The notes under the pieces: model-generated
What the model was told of the DNA's origin: nothing
Databases searched by the model: none
Seen by the model: the letters and a program-made list of their open reading frames with translations, nothing else
Made by a program: the position numbers and the translations under genes
Shown here: positions 1 to 5,953 of the stretch, one piece after another
Layout of the letters: each line of letters starts with the position of its first letter
Numbering within the stretch: the first letter of the stretch is position 1
DNA from: CAZIWW01 sp964543275
GTDB taxonomy: Bacteria; Patescibacteriota; Minisyncoccia; Moranbacterales; UBA11712
Length of the DNA: 6,047 bases
Reading direction: 5' to 3'
Assembly (NCBI GenBank): GCA_964543275.1
Contig: CAZIWW010000039.1
Coordinates: forward strand, 1 to 6,047

Positions 1-39
1 GGCGAAGCGCAGATCTGAAGGGAGAAAGTTAGAGTTGTT

Positions 40-1152
40 ATGAAAATGAAAAAAATTTTAGACAGTAAGATCGAGATCAAGTCTCGCTATAAGCTTACCA
101 AAAAATCCCTGCCGGTCATTTACACTCCCGGCGTGGCCGAAATTTCCAGGGGAATTTCTAAAGACAAGAAAAAAGTTTTTGATTGCACCTTCAAGAAAAA
201 CAGCGTAGCTATCGTAAGCGACGGCAGCGCGGTTTTGGGCTTGGGGAATTTGGGGCCGGAAGCGGCTTTGCCGGTAATGGAAGGCAAAGCGGTTCTGTTT
301 AAAGAGCTGGCCGGGATTGACGCGGTGCCGGTTGTTTTAGGAACGCAGGACATGGAGGAGATAACAAATGTAGTGAAGGCTATCGCCCCGACTTTTGGCG
401 GAATAAATCTGGAAGACATTGCGGCGCCCAGATGCTTTGAGATTGAAGAGCGGTTAGTAAAAGATTTGGACATCCCGGTTTTTCACGACGACCAGCACGG
501 GACGGCCGTGGCGGTTTTGGCCGGGCTTATCAACGCGCTTGAAGTTGTCCGCAAAAATATTCGGGAAGTTAAAATCGTCATCTCCGGCGCCGGAGCGGCG
601 GGAATTGCGATTACTAAACTGCTTCTAAAATACGGCGCCAAACACATAATTGCCTTTGACAGCGTGGGGCCGCTTTGCCAAAAGTGCGTTTATAACAAGA
701 ATGGCGTCAAGGAGAAAATCGCGCGTTCCATAAATTTGGAAAACTACTCGGGCGATTTAAAAGGCGCTCTTTCCGGCGCGGATGTTTTCATTGGAGTATC
801 GGCTCCGAATTTGCTGAAAGCCAAAGATATTAAAAAGATGAATAGAGACGCCGTTGTTTTTGCGATGAGCAATCCCGTGCCGGAGATTATGCCGCGCGAA
901 GCCAAGAAGGGCGGAGCGGCGATTGTGGCTTCCGGCCGAAGCGATTTTCCTAACCAGATTAACAACGTCTTGGTTTTTCCGGGAATTTTTCGAGGCGCGT
1001 TGGATACGAGAACGCGGTTTATAACCGACAAAATAAAAGTCAAAGCGGCCGAAGCCATTGCCAACTTGGTAAAAAATCCGAAAAGTGATAGAATAGTGCC
1101 AGAAGCGCTGGATAAGAAAGTAGTGAGGACGGTAGCGGGTGTTTTTCATTGA
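40..1152 (+). CDS. NAD-dependent malic enzyme (malate dehydrogenase, oxaloacetate-decarboxylating)
   Basis: The 370-residue protein is a complete short-form bacterial malic enzyme, which in this family oxidatively decarboxylates malate to pyruvate and CO2 in the cytosol. Visible motifs are YTPGVAE (Tyr28, the usual general acid), the VSDGSAVLGLGNLGPEAALPV block, Lys83 (general base) in MEGKAVLFKE, metal ligands Glu125-Asp126 in GGINLEDI and Asp150/151 in FHDDQHGTA, a Rossmann loop GAGAAG (183-188), SNPVPEIMP (277-285) and the closing SGRSDFPNQINNVLVFPG block. Asp207 at the end of the second Rossmann strand (IIAFD) suggests NAD rather than NADP; this is inference. The N-terminus is roughly 15-20 residues shorter than in many homologues, but an in-frame TGA at 16-18 rules out an upstream start. 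A purine-rich GAAGGGAG at 17-24 is a weak, distant ribosome binding site. An upstream frame (+2) ends in a TGA overlapping this ATG (ATGA at 40-43), so coupling to an unseen gene is possible. There is no phosphotransacetylase extension. Confidence 0.96.
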   Translation: MKMKKILDSKIEIKSRYKLTKKSLPVIYTPGVAEISRGISKDKKKVFDCTFKKNSVAIVSDGSAVLGLGNLGPEAALPVMEGKAVLFKELAGIDAVPVVLGTQDMEEITNVVKAIAPTFGGINLEDIAAPRCFEIEERLVKDLDIPVFHDDQHGTAVAVLAGLINALEVVRKNIREVKIVISGAGAAGIAITKLLLKYGAKHIIAFDSVGPLCQKCVYNKNGVKEKIARSINLENYSGDLKGALSGADVFIGVSAPNLLKAKDIKKMNRDAVVFAMSNPVPEIMPREAKKGGAAIVASGRSDFPNQINNVLVFPGIFRGALDTRTRFITDKIKVKAAEAIANLVKNPKSDRIVPEALDKKVVRTVAGVFH

Positions 1153-1161
1153 GATGTGATG

Positions 1162-1258
1162 CTAATCCACGAATAAATTCTAATCTACTAATTGCGAACT
1201 TGCTAACGCGTGAATCTATTATTCGCAATTCGCTGATTGGCGTTTATTCGCGGATTAG
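1162..1258. repeat. nested inverted repeat filling the malic enzyme-yjbQ spacer
   Basis: The outer arms are ctaatccacgaataaa (1162-1177) and tttattcgcggattag (1243-1258), which pair at 15 of 16 positions. Inside them a perfect 9-bp stem aattgcgaa (1190-1198) / ttcgcaatt (1222-1230) closes a 23-nt loop. There is no T-tract directly after the outer stem, only an AT-rich run, so this is not a classic intrinsic terminator. It could still act as an mRNA 3'-end structure for the malic enzyme or be a dispersed intergenic repeat. It covers most of the 127-bp spacer. Confidence 0.75.
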
Positions 1259-1279
1259 AATAATAATTAAGATTAAATC

Positions 1280-1709
1280 ATGAAAATACACAAACAAACT
1301 ATTTCCAAAGAATCCAAGAGTCAGATTGAGTTTATTGACATTACTCACGATGTGGAAGAAGTGGTTAAATCGTCGAGAGTAAAAAATGGGCAGGTGCTGA
1401 TATATTCTCAACACACTACGGCTGGGGTGGTCATAAACCAAAATGAGTCGCTTCTAATTCAGGATTTCCAAAGGCTTTTATACCGTATGGTGCCGATAGA
1501 CGAAAGATATTCCCACGACTTATTTGAGCTAAAAAAGGGATCCACTTCCGACGGGCGGAGCAACGGTCACAGTCATTGCAAGAATTTAATTGTCGGAGTA
1601 AGCGAGGTTGTTCCTATCGAAAATGGGAAGATGCTGTTAGGCGACAGACAAAATATTTTTTTAGTAGAATTTGACGGAGGAAGGAAAAGAGAGATTTTGG
1701 CGCAGGTGA
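1280..1709 (+). CDS. yjbQ: YjbQ/UPF0047 family protein, 3' end lost in assembly gap
   Basis: The 143 visible residues match the YjbQ (UPF0047) family from near its N-terminus almost to its C-terminus. Visible conserved blocks are SQHTTAGVVINQNE (43-56, with His45, Asn53 and Glu56), Asp62, YSHD (77-80), NGHSH (95-99), VGVSEVVPIENGKMLLG (105-121) and FLVEFDGGRKRE (127-138). Members are small cytosolic proteins that form trimers; some show weak thiamine-phosphate synthase activity, but the physiological role is not settled. The usual LGTWQ near the C-terminus is LGDRQ here, so the conserved Trp is replaced by Arg123. Family members end a few residues after this point, so the stop codon very probably lies in the first bases of the N run. 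The ATG at 1280 fits the family's N-terminus and is preceded only by AT-rich sequence with no SD. Any apparent reading through the gap into 1810-1864 is an artefact of the Ns. Confidence 0.9.
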
Positions 1710-1809
1710 NNNNNNNNNNNNNNNNNNNNNNNNNNNNNNNNNNNNNNNNNNNNNNNNNNNNNNNNNNNNNNNNNNNNNNNNNNNNNNNNNNNNNNNNNNN
1801 NNNNNNNNN
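1710..1809. other. assembly gap of 100 N
   Basis: Exactly 100 undetermined bases, the conventional placeholder for a scaffold join of unknown true length. It removes the stop codon of the YjbQ gene and any promoter of pcm. Tandem repeats on its right edge suggest that repeat content broke the assembly. Confidence 0.98.
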
Positions 1810-1870
1810 TAATTTCCACCTAATTTTCACTTATTTCCACTTATTTCTACTTAATTTCCGCTAATTTTAG
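1810..1870. repeat. degenerate 10-11 bp tandem repeat bordering the gap
   Basis: About six consecutive units resembling TTATTTCCAC can be read: taatttccac, taattttcac, ttatttccac, ttatttctac, ttaatttccg and ctaattttag. TAATTT or TTATTT begins at 1810, 1821, 1831, 1841, 1852 and 1862, giving spacings of 11, 10, 10, 11 and 10 bp. The array starts directly at the N run, so its full length is unknown and more copies probably lie in the gap. There is no coding potential. The function is unknown; the spacing is close to one DNA helical turn. Confidence 0.75.
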
Positions 1871-1900
1871 AAATTTGTAGAAATTCGCTTTGCGAAATTT
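1843..1900. repeat. inverted repeat and hairpin upstream of pcm
   Basis: The tandem array switches to its complementary orientation here: atttctac (1843-1850) pairs perfectly with gtagaaat (1877-1884). Overlapping this is a local hairpin of aaattcgc (1881-1888), loop ttt, and gcgaaattt (1892-1900) with one bulged A. The two pairings share bases 1881-1884 and so are mutually exclusive. The hairpin ends 9 nt before the ribosome binding site of pcm. It could be a processing or termination structure after yjbQ or a leader element of pcm; the sequence does not decide between these. Confidence 0.55.
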
Positions 1901-1909
1901 ATAGAAATT

Positions 1910-1914
1910 AAGGG
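1910..1914 (+). promoter_or_regulatory. ribosome binding site of pcm
   Basis: AAGGG at 1910-1914 sits 7 nt before the GTG at 1922. This supports GTG as the start codon; there is no in-frame ATG close by that would fit the family's N-terminus. Confidence 0.65.
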
Positions 1915-1921
1915 TACTTTT

Positions 1922-2542
1922 GTGAATTCTCTTATCCGTGATTTAGTTTACCAAGGTTACCTCAAAACCGACCGAATAATTGACGCTTTTACCAAGATTA
2001 AAAGATTTGATTTTGTGCCGCCGGATTTGGAGGACGAGTCTGAAGCCAACATTCCTCTTCCGATTGGTTATGGCCAGACTATTTCCCAGCCGCTGACGGT
2101 GGCTTTTATGTTTGAGCTGCTTCAGCCAAGACCGGGCGATAAGATTTTAGACATTGGATCCGGTTCGGGCTGGACGACGGCGCTTCTGGCGCACATCGTG
2201 GGCGACAGGGGGAAAATAATTGCTATGGAGCGCATTCCGGAACTCTGCCAGTTCGGAGAGAAAAACGTGAAAAAATATAATTTCGTTAAGAGCGGCCGCG
2301 CGCAATTTATCTGCGCTGACGGAACTAAAGGGTATGTGAATGAGGCTCCTTACCAGAAAATTTTGGTGTCGGCTTCGGCTGATGAAGCTCCTAGGGATTT
2401 AAAGAAACAATTGGCTGTCAGCGGCCGAATGGTAATTTCAATTAAAGACAGCGTCTGGATGCTGGAGAAGTTGCCCGACGGAAAATTCAAAGAAGAAGAA
2501 TTTCCTGGGTTTGCGTTCGTGCCGTTGATAAGCGATAGTTAA
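1922..2542 (+). CDS. pcm: protein-L-isoaspartate O-methyltransferase
   Basis: The 206-residue SAM-dependent methyltransferase repairs isoaspartyl residues in aged proteins by methylating their side-chain carboxyl group in the cytosol. The PIMT-specific N-terminal region is intact: RIIDAFTKIKRFDFVP (18-33) and the active-site segment IGYGQTISQPLTVAFM (48-63). The SAM-binding motif I ILDIGSGSGWTTALLA spans 75-90, Glu103 ends the second strand (ribose contact), Asp133-Gly134 is the expected motif II, and YQKILVSASADEAP (144-157) is the family's strand 4. The C-terminus ends with the typical FVPLI sequence. The length is normal for bacterial Pcm (about 205-215). The start is GTG, giving MNSLIRDLVYQGYL, which matches the usual N-terminus. 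The upstream spacer is partly lost to the gap, so whether it shares a transcript with yjbQ is unknown. Confidence 0.95.
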   Translation: MNSLIRDLVYQGYLKTDRIIDAFTKIKRFDFVPPDLEDESEANIPLPIGYGQTISQPLTVAFMFELLQPRPGDKILDIGSGSGWTTALLAHIVGDRGKIIAMERIPELCQFGEKNVKKYNFVKSGRAQFICADGTKGYVNEAPYQKILVSASADEAPRDLKKQLAVSGRMVISIKDSVWMLEKLPDGKFKEEEFPGFAFVPLISDS

Positions 2543-2553
2543 TTTTTAGATAG

Positions 2554-2580
2554 AGTTCAAGCTTAAAGCTCAAAGTTCAA
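2554..2580. repeat. short 6-7 bp degenerate tandem repeat after pcm
   Basis: Four adjacent units agttcaa, gcttaa, agctcaa and agttcaa follow the pattern RGYTYAA with small length differences. It begins 11 nt after the pcm stop. It resembles low-complexity intergenic repeats seen in Parcubacteria. No function can be assigned. Confidence 0.45.
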
Positions 2581-2603
2581 AACGTGAAGTTGCAGCGAAA
2601 CCC

Positions 2604-2630
2604 AAAGCTGAAAAAAGTTTTTTAGCTTTT
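2604..2630. terminator. weak terminator-like hairpin after pcm
   Basis: aaagct (2604-2609) pairs with agcttt (2624-2629), and the intervening aaaaaa (2611-2616) faces tttttt (2618-2623), leaving one bulged G and a tight loop. It is AT-rich and followed by only a short T run, so it would be a weak terminator, possibly acting in both directions. It lies 62 nt after the pcm stop. Confidence 0.4.
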
Positions 2631-2638
2631 AATTGTAA

Positions 2639-2705
2639 TTTTGCGCTTTTCCGCAAAAGGGGCTTGTTTATGTTAGGCAGAATCCGCTTTTGACGGAGAG
2701 CCTGC
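2639..2705. other. spacer hairpins upstream of mltG
   Basis: A perfect 7-bp stem ttttgcg (2639-2645) / cgcaaaa (2652-2658) with a 6-nt loop is followed by a second stem, gcag (2677-2680) with ctgc (2702-2705), which encloses tccg (2683-2686) / cgga (2694-2697). These lie 25 nt or more before the mltG start and could form the 5' leader of its transcript or the tail of the pcm transcript. There is no T-tract after either stem. Their role is not known. Confidence 0.35.
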
Positions 2706-2729
2706 GTTTAGCTCGTTAATTTTAATAGA

Positions 2730-3737
2730 ATGAGGTTATTTACAAGGCTTATAATTTTATTAATTCTGCCGCTTTTTGTCTTGTTTCATTTTTTTTGGCA
2801 GGTTAATCACTCGCATGGGAAGGGAAACGTTCGTCAGGATTTTGAGATAAAGAAAGGCGAGGGAGTAAAGGAAATAGGAAAAAATTTGGAGGAGTCGCAA
2901 CTTATAAAAAGCAAATACTATTTTTACTATTACATCTGGAAAATGGGCGGAAAAGACAAGCTTCAGGCTGGCAAATATGAGCTTCGGGGTTCGTTGACTG
3001 TTCCGGAGATTGCGCAAATATTTTCGGTTGGCGAGACAATTCCTCAAGAAATTAGAATTACGTTTCCGGAAGGCGCCAGCGCTGAACAGATGGCGGAAAT
3101 TTTAGGGGAAAAGGGATTTAATAAGGACAATTTTTTACAGGCTGTTGCCGGCAGTGACAAAGTGAAAACCGATTATAATTTTCTTAAGGACAGGCCGAGA
3201 GGGAAATCGCTGGAGGGGTATTTATTTCCCGACACTTATTTTTTTTGGAGAGAGGCCGACGCCGGGGACATTATCAACAGAATGCTCCTTAATTTTGACG
3301 AAAAGCTGACGAAGGAGATGAGGGAAGAGATAAAAAATCGGGGAAGGACTATATATAAAGTTGTGACTATGGCAAGCATCTTAGAGAAGGAAGTTAAAAG
3401 CTTCGAAGATATGAAAATTGTAAGCGGCATTTTCTGGAAAAGGCTCGATCAGAATAAGCCGCTTCAAAGCTGCGCCACTATTGCTTATATTTTAAAAAAA
3501 GAAAAGAAACAGTATTCATACGAAGACACTAGAGTTAAATCGCCTTACAACACCTATATTCATAAAGGTCTTCCTCCGGGGCCAATTAATAATCCAGGCT
3601 TGAATTCTATTACGGCCGCTATTTATCCTACCGAAACCGAATACAACTATTTTCTCACTGATCCGGAAACAGGCAAAACCGTTTATTCTAAAACAGTTGA
3701 GGAGCACGAGGAGAATAAAAAGAAATACGGGTTGTAG
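2730..3737 (+). CDS. mltG: endolytic murein transglycosylase MltG (YceG family)
   Basis: The 335-residue protein has a positively charged start (MRLFTR), one membrane helix at about 7-23 and an extracytoplasmic body. In the family it cleaves nascent glycan strands at the membrane and so sets peptidoglycan chain ends. After the helix comes a LysM-like region (about 35-100, containing KKGEGVKEIGKNLEESQLI and LQAGKYEL), then the YceG domain: FPEG (112-115), LEGYLFPDTY (161-170), MASILEKE (214-221) with Glu219 aligned to the catalytic Glu218 of E. coli MltG, and SPYNTYIHKGLPPGPINNPGLNSITAAIYP (271-300). The C-terminal YFLTDPETGKTVYSKTVEEHEENK is also typical. The usual LQTD/LQSD segment reads LQSCAT here, so Cys248 replaces the conserved Asp. 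No SD precedes the ATG; the 10 nt before it are AT-rich. The gene is followed 31 nt after its stop by a strong terminator and shows no operon partner downstream. Confidence 0.95.
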   Translation: MRLFTRLIILLILPLFVLFHFFWQVNHSHGKGNVRQDFEIKKGEGVKEIGKNLEESQLIKSKYYFYYYIWKMGGKDKLQAGKYELRGSLTVPEIAQIFSVGETIPQEIRITFPEGASAEQMAEILGEKGFNKDNFLQAVAGSDKVKTDYNFLKDRPRGKSLEGYLFPDTYFFWREADAGDIINRMLLNFDEKLTKEMREEIKNRGRTIYKVVTMASILEKEVKSFEDMKIVSGIFWKRLDQNKPLQSCATIAYILKKEKKQYSYEDTRVKSPYNTYIHKGLPPGPINNPGLNSITAAIYPTETEYNYFLTDPETGKTVYSKTVEEHEENKKKYGL

Positions 3738-3768
3738 GTGTCAACGAACAATGAACATTTTGTCTGCG

Positions 3769-3792
3769 AAGCCTGCTTTTGCAGGTTTTTTT
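3769..3792 (+). terminator. intrinsic terminator after mltG
   Basis: The stem aagcctgc (3769-3776) / gcaggttt (3781-3788) has eight pairs including one G-U, a TTTT loop, and a run of seven T at 3786-3792. This is a textbook Rho-independent terminator on the + strand, separating mltG from the pyr unit. Confidence 0.9.
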
Positions 3793-3802
3793 ATTTTGAC
3801 TT

Positions 3803-3831
3803 TTGACAGAAGAAGTTAGCGCAGTTATAGT
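3803..3831 (+). promoter_or_regulatory. sigma-70-type promoter of pyrC-pyrD
   Basis: TTGACA (3803-3808) is a perfect -35 box. A 17-nt spacer leads to TATAGT (3826-3831), one mismatch from TATAAT. Transcription would begin near 3838, leaving a leader of about 68 nt before pyrC. The -35 lies only 10 nt after the T-tract of the upstream terminator. In the leader I see only a weak gttaa (3841-3845) / ttaac (3854-3858) stem and no recognisable riboswitch, PyrR site or attenuator. Confidence 0.8.
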
Positions 3832-3889
3832 TATTTGAAGGTTAAAAGGCTCGTTAACAATTTAATAGATGTATATAACTTTTGTTCCG

Positions 3890-3897
3890 AAAGGAGG
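3890..3897 (+). promoter_or_regulatory. strong ribosome binding site of pyrC
   Basis: AAAGGAGG with an 8-nt spacer to the ATG at 3906 is a near-perfect anti-SD match. It stands out because yjbQ and mltG have no visible SD and the malic enzyme has only a weak one. Confidence 0.9.
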
Positions 3898-3905
3898 AAT
3901 GAATT

Positions 3906-5000
3906 ATGTCCGAGCGTGTTATTCGTTTGCCAGAGGTTGTTATCGATACTCATTGTCACGGTCGGGATATGAGGCAATCTTACAAAACGACCGTTTATCA
4001 AACACTTTTAGAGGCAATGTTGGCAGGGATTATGATAACTGTGTTTATGCCAAATACGGAGCCTCCAATAACTACACTCGGAGCGCTCGACAATTATCTT
4101 AGGAAGGTTTATTCGGCTAGGTTAAGGTTAAAAAATCCGTTTAAACAATACGTCTACTTTGGGGCAACTAATGACAATTACAAAGAATGCCGTGCTGCTC
4201 TAGAATTTTCTGAAGTAGTTGGGATAAAAGTTTATCCCAAGAGTCAGACCGGTAAAGTAGTAACGACCGGATCAATCGGCGTTTCTAGCAATGTCGTCAT
4301 TTCCAATCTCATGAAATTGGCTCGCAGGAAGAACAAAGTGATTACCCTTCACTGTGATGATCCAGAAATTATTGCGAAGCAGGGCCATACAATTGAGGCG
4401 GAAGCTTCGTATGTTGAAAAGATTATCGGCTTGGCCAGACGGGTACCGGGGGTGAGGGTTGTAATCTGTCATATCTCCTGCATCGAGAGCGCAGAGTTGA
4501 TTTTGCAGGCCCAGAACGAGGGACTAAAAATTGCGATTGAGCTTATGCCGCACTATCTCTGGTTTGACGCAGATGGCACCAATTGGAATCCCAAGCTTAA
4601 CCCGGTTTTCTATCACTGTTACAACAAGTTGCGCGGGCGCGAGCATCGGGAATACCTGGTGAGTTTGCTTAAACTCGACAACCCACTTATTATTATCGGG
4701 TCTGATAATGCTCCCCATACTAGAGAGGAGAAGCTTGAAAAAGGGCTAGGAGGGATTCCGTCAAATCAGGAAATGGTGCCCGTAATTTTGACGCTGGCGC
4801 AAGAACTTGGGTTATCGAACAATCAGATCGCTCGGCTCCTTTGTTGGAATGCCAGCAAGTTCCTGAATATTCCCATTCCATGTGTGGAGTGTCCTAGGAA
4901 ATACAGGCTGGAGGAAAGGGTTGACGATCTTAAATATAACCATGGAAAAGTAGAGAATCCATGGCGGGGTTCAAAACTACTTTTCCCGGTACCGATTTGA
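3906..5000 (+). CDS. pyrC: dihydroorotase (PyrC-like amidohydrolase)
   Basis: The 364-residue protein belongs to the cyclic amidohydrolase superfamily and most probably interconverts N-carbamoyl-L-aspartate and dihydroorotate, step 3 of UMP synthesis. The metal-site residues are in order: DTHCHGRD (His16, His18, plus substrate Arg20), Asn50 in VFMPNTEPPITT, Lys108 in GIKVYP (the carboxylated lysine), His149 in TLHCDDP, His189 in VICHIS, and Asp267 with His271 in GSDNAPH. The KVYP, MPHYLWF and GSDNAPH wording resembles class II PyrC (E. coli KLYP, TPQHLMF, GTDSAPH) more than class I, though overall it looks divergent. The C-terminal 40 residues, ending LLFPVPI, are poorly recognisable. Allantoinase or hydantoinase is less likely because the next gene is a dihydroorotate dehydrogenase homologue. 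ATG 3906 is chosen from the SD and because HxH then lies at the usual distance from the N-terminus. pyrD follows after 13 nt. Confidence 0.92.
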   Translation: MSERVIRLPEVVIDTHCHGRDMRQSYKTTVYQTLLEAMLAGIMITVFMPNTEPPITTLGALDNYLRKVYSARLRLKNPFKQYVYFGATNDNYKECRAALEFSEVVGIKVYPKSQTGKVVTTGSIGVSSNVVISNLMKLARRKNKVITLHCDDPEIIAKQGHTIEAEASYVEKIIGLARRVPGVRVVICHISCIESAELILQAQNEGLKIAIELMPHYLWFDADGTNWNPKLNPVFYHCYNKLRGREHREYLVSLLKLDNPLIIIGSDNAPHTREEKLEKGLGGIPSNQEMVPVILTLAQELGLSNNQIARLLCWNASKFLNIPIPCVECPRKYRLEERVDDLKYNHGKVENPWRGSKLLFPVPI

Positions 5001-5008
5001 AAAGGAGG
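5001..5008 (+). promoter_or_regulatory. strong ribosome binding site of pyrD
   Basis: AAAGGAGG lies directly after the pyrC stop (4998-5000) with a 5-nt spacer to the ATG at 5014. It is the same octamer as in front of pyrC, and it fixes the pyrD start. Confidence 0.9.
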
Positions 5009-5013
5009 AAGCG

Positions 5014-5946
5014 ATGATTAATTTTGGACACAGAAAGATTTCAACAATTGTAATTTCCACGGCCTTGGGATGCGACGGCACAGGAGTATTTCCGTACACG
5101 GCATGGAGTCCGTACAGACATTTACTCCGAGTTGCAAGGAAGACGAATACTACCCTCCTGGGCAAATCCGCAACCTACGATAAGTGGGTCGGGAATGTGC
5201 GGTTGTGGAATCCGCTCACGTGGCGACGATATGTCAAAAAACTTCAGGGTGACGGCATGTGGAATAACTACGGCCTAACAAATGCAGGAGTTAGAGTTAT
5301 TGCTCCTAAAATTGCCAGAGCCCGCTTGGAAGAAGTGCGAATAATTCCTAATATCTTTCCCCAGTTTTTTCGAGGATTCGATAATGCGATTAATGAAATA
5401 ATCAACGCTCTTCGAGTCTTTAGCAAAGAGCTGGGAGAAAATTTCTGGGCGTGCGAAGTCAGTCTTTCCTGTCCTAACCAGCCACAGGATTTGTGCGATT
5501 TGGCTGACTGCGGACCATTTTGCATTGAGCAGATAAAAAGACATTTCCCCTGGCTGATCGTGATAGCTAAGGTGAGTGTTGCTCAAGATACTGCATTTGC
5601 GCTGCGTCTCAAAGATGCCGGGGCGAATATAATCCACGGGGTAAATTCAGTGCCCGACTATAAAGCGCCAATGGAGTTAATGGAAAAATATAAGCTTGAG
5701 GGGGGCGGTTACTCGGGAGGACCGGTTTTCGACATAGCGTATGAATACAATATGCGCTTGGTTGATGAAATTGACCCGCCGCTTATTTTGGGATGCGGAA
5801 TTACCGATGACGAAAAGCTGGGTAAATATTTCCAGCTTGCCAAATCGGTTTCGCCTGAACTTTGTGGATTTTCCTTCAGCGTCTGCACCGCCGTTCTCTG
5901 CAAGCCCGAATGGGTGGGAGAGAAGTTGGTGGGATATAACAGTTGA
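5014..5946 (+). CDS. pyrD: dihydroorotate dehydrogenase-like flavoprotein (class 1 type)
   Basis: The 310-residue TIM-barrel protein has the class 1 length and no N-terminal membrane helix, so it should be soluble. It most probably oxidises dihydroorotate to orotate with FMN. Recognisable blocks are Lys51 in LLGKSATYDKWVGN, NNYGLTNAGV (84-93, compare NSMGLPN), VSLSCPNQ (149-156) with Cys153 as the presumed catalytic base (class 2 has Ser), AKVS (Lys186), Asn211 in IIHGVNSVPDY, GGYSGG (231-236) and LILGCGIT (257-264) in place of the usual GTGGI phosphate loop. The N-terminal NPxxxASG signature is replaced by STALGCDGTG (15-24). Ten cysteines are present, with a cluster C153, C161, C166, C170. 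No pyrK subunit is in the window, so the electron acceptor (fumarate, NAD or other) is unknown. A related flavin-dependent pyrimidine dehydrogenase cannot be excluded, but the pyrC partner favours PyrD. A strong terminator begins 7 nt after the stop. Confidence 0.88.
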   Translation: MINFGHRKISTIVISTALGCDGTGVFPYTAWSPYRHLLRVARKTNTTLLGKSATYDKWVGNVRLWNPLTWRRYVKKLQGDGMWNNYGLTNAGVRVIAPKIARARLEEVRIIPNIFPQFFRGFDNAINEIINALRVFSKELGENFWACEVSLSCPNQPQDLCDLADCGPFCIEQIKRHFPWLIVIAKVSVAQDTAFALRLKDAGANIIHGVNSVPDYKAPMELMEKYKLEGGGYSGGPVFDIAYEYNMRLVDEIDPPLILGCGITDDEKLGKYFQLAKSVSPELCGFSFSVCTAVLCKPEWVGEKLVGYNS

Positions 5947-5953
5947 TTTAGAT

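Noticed and set aside
120..473. Antisense open frame inside the malic enzyme gene (also 744-1064 and 757-1149)
   Set aside because: These are shadows of a confidently identified coding sequence, with no recognisable motif and no SD.
1710..1864. Extension of YjbQ through the gap to a 194-residue protein
   Set aside because: The Ns hide the stop; the family ends a few residues after 1708, and the sequence after the gap is a low-complexity repeat.
1810..1870. Possible CRISPR array beside the gap
   Set aside because: The units are only 10-11 bp, degenerate and contiguous, with no spacers and no cas genes.
2551..2600. tRNA T-arm-like GTTCAA sequence
   Set aside because: No acceptor stem, anticodon arm or cloverleaf can be drawn around it; it belongs to the short tandem repeat.
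2690..2726. Promoter of mltG (TTGACG at 2690-2695)
   Set aside because: GTTAAT lies at a 19-nt spacing and TTTAAT at 25 nt, so no acceptable -10 pairs with it; part of the -35 also lies in a hairpin.
3838..3905. Pyrimidine-sensing attenuator or riboswitch in the pyrC leader
   Set aside because: The leader is about 68 nt with only a weak 5-bp stem and no internal terminator or known binding motif.
3869..4102. Forward open frame overlapping the pyrC start
   Set aside because: It starts upstream of the SD, overlaps the well-supported pyrC in another frame and has no recognisable sequence.
40..5946. Recoded UGA genetic code, as in Gracilibacteria and Absconditabacteria
   Set aside because: TGA ends three complete proteins at the expected family lengths, and none of the six genes contains an in-frame TGA.
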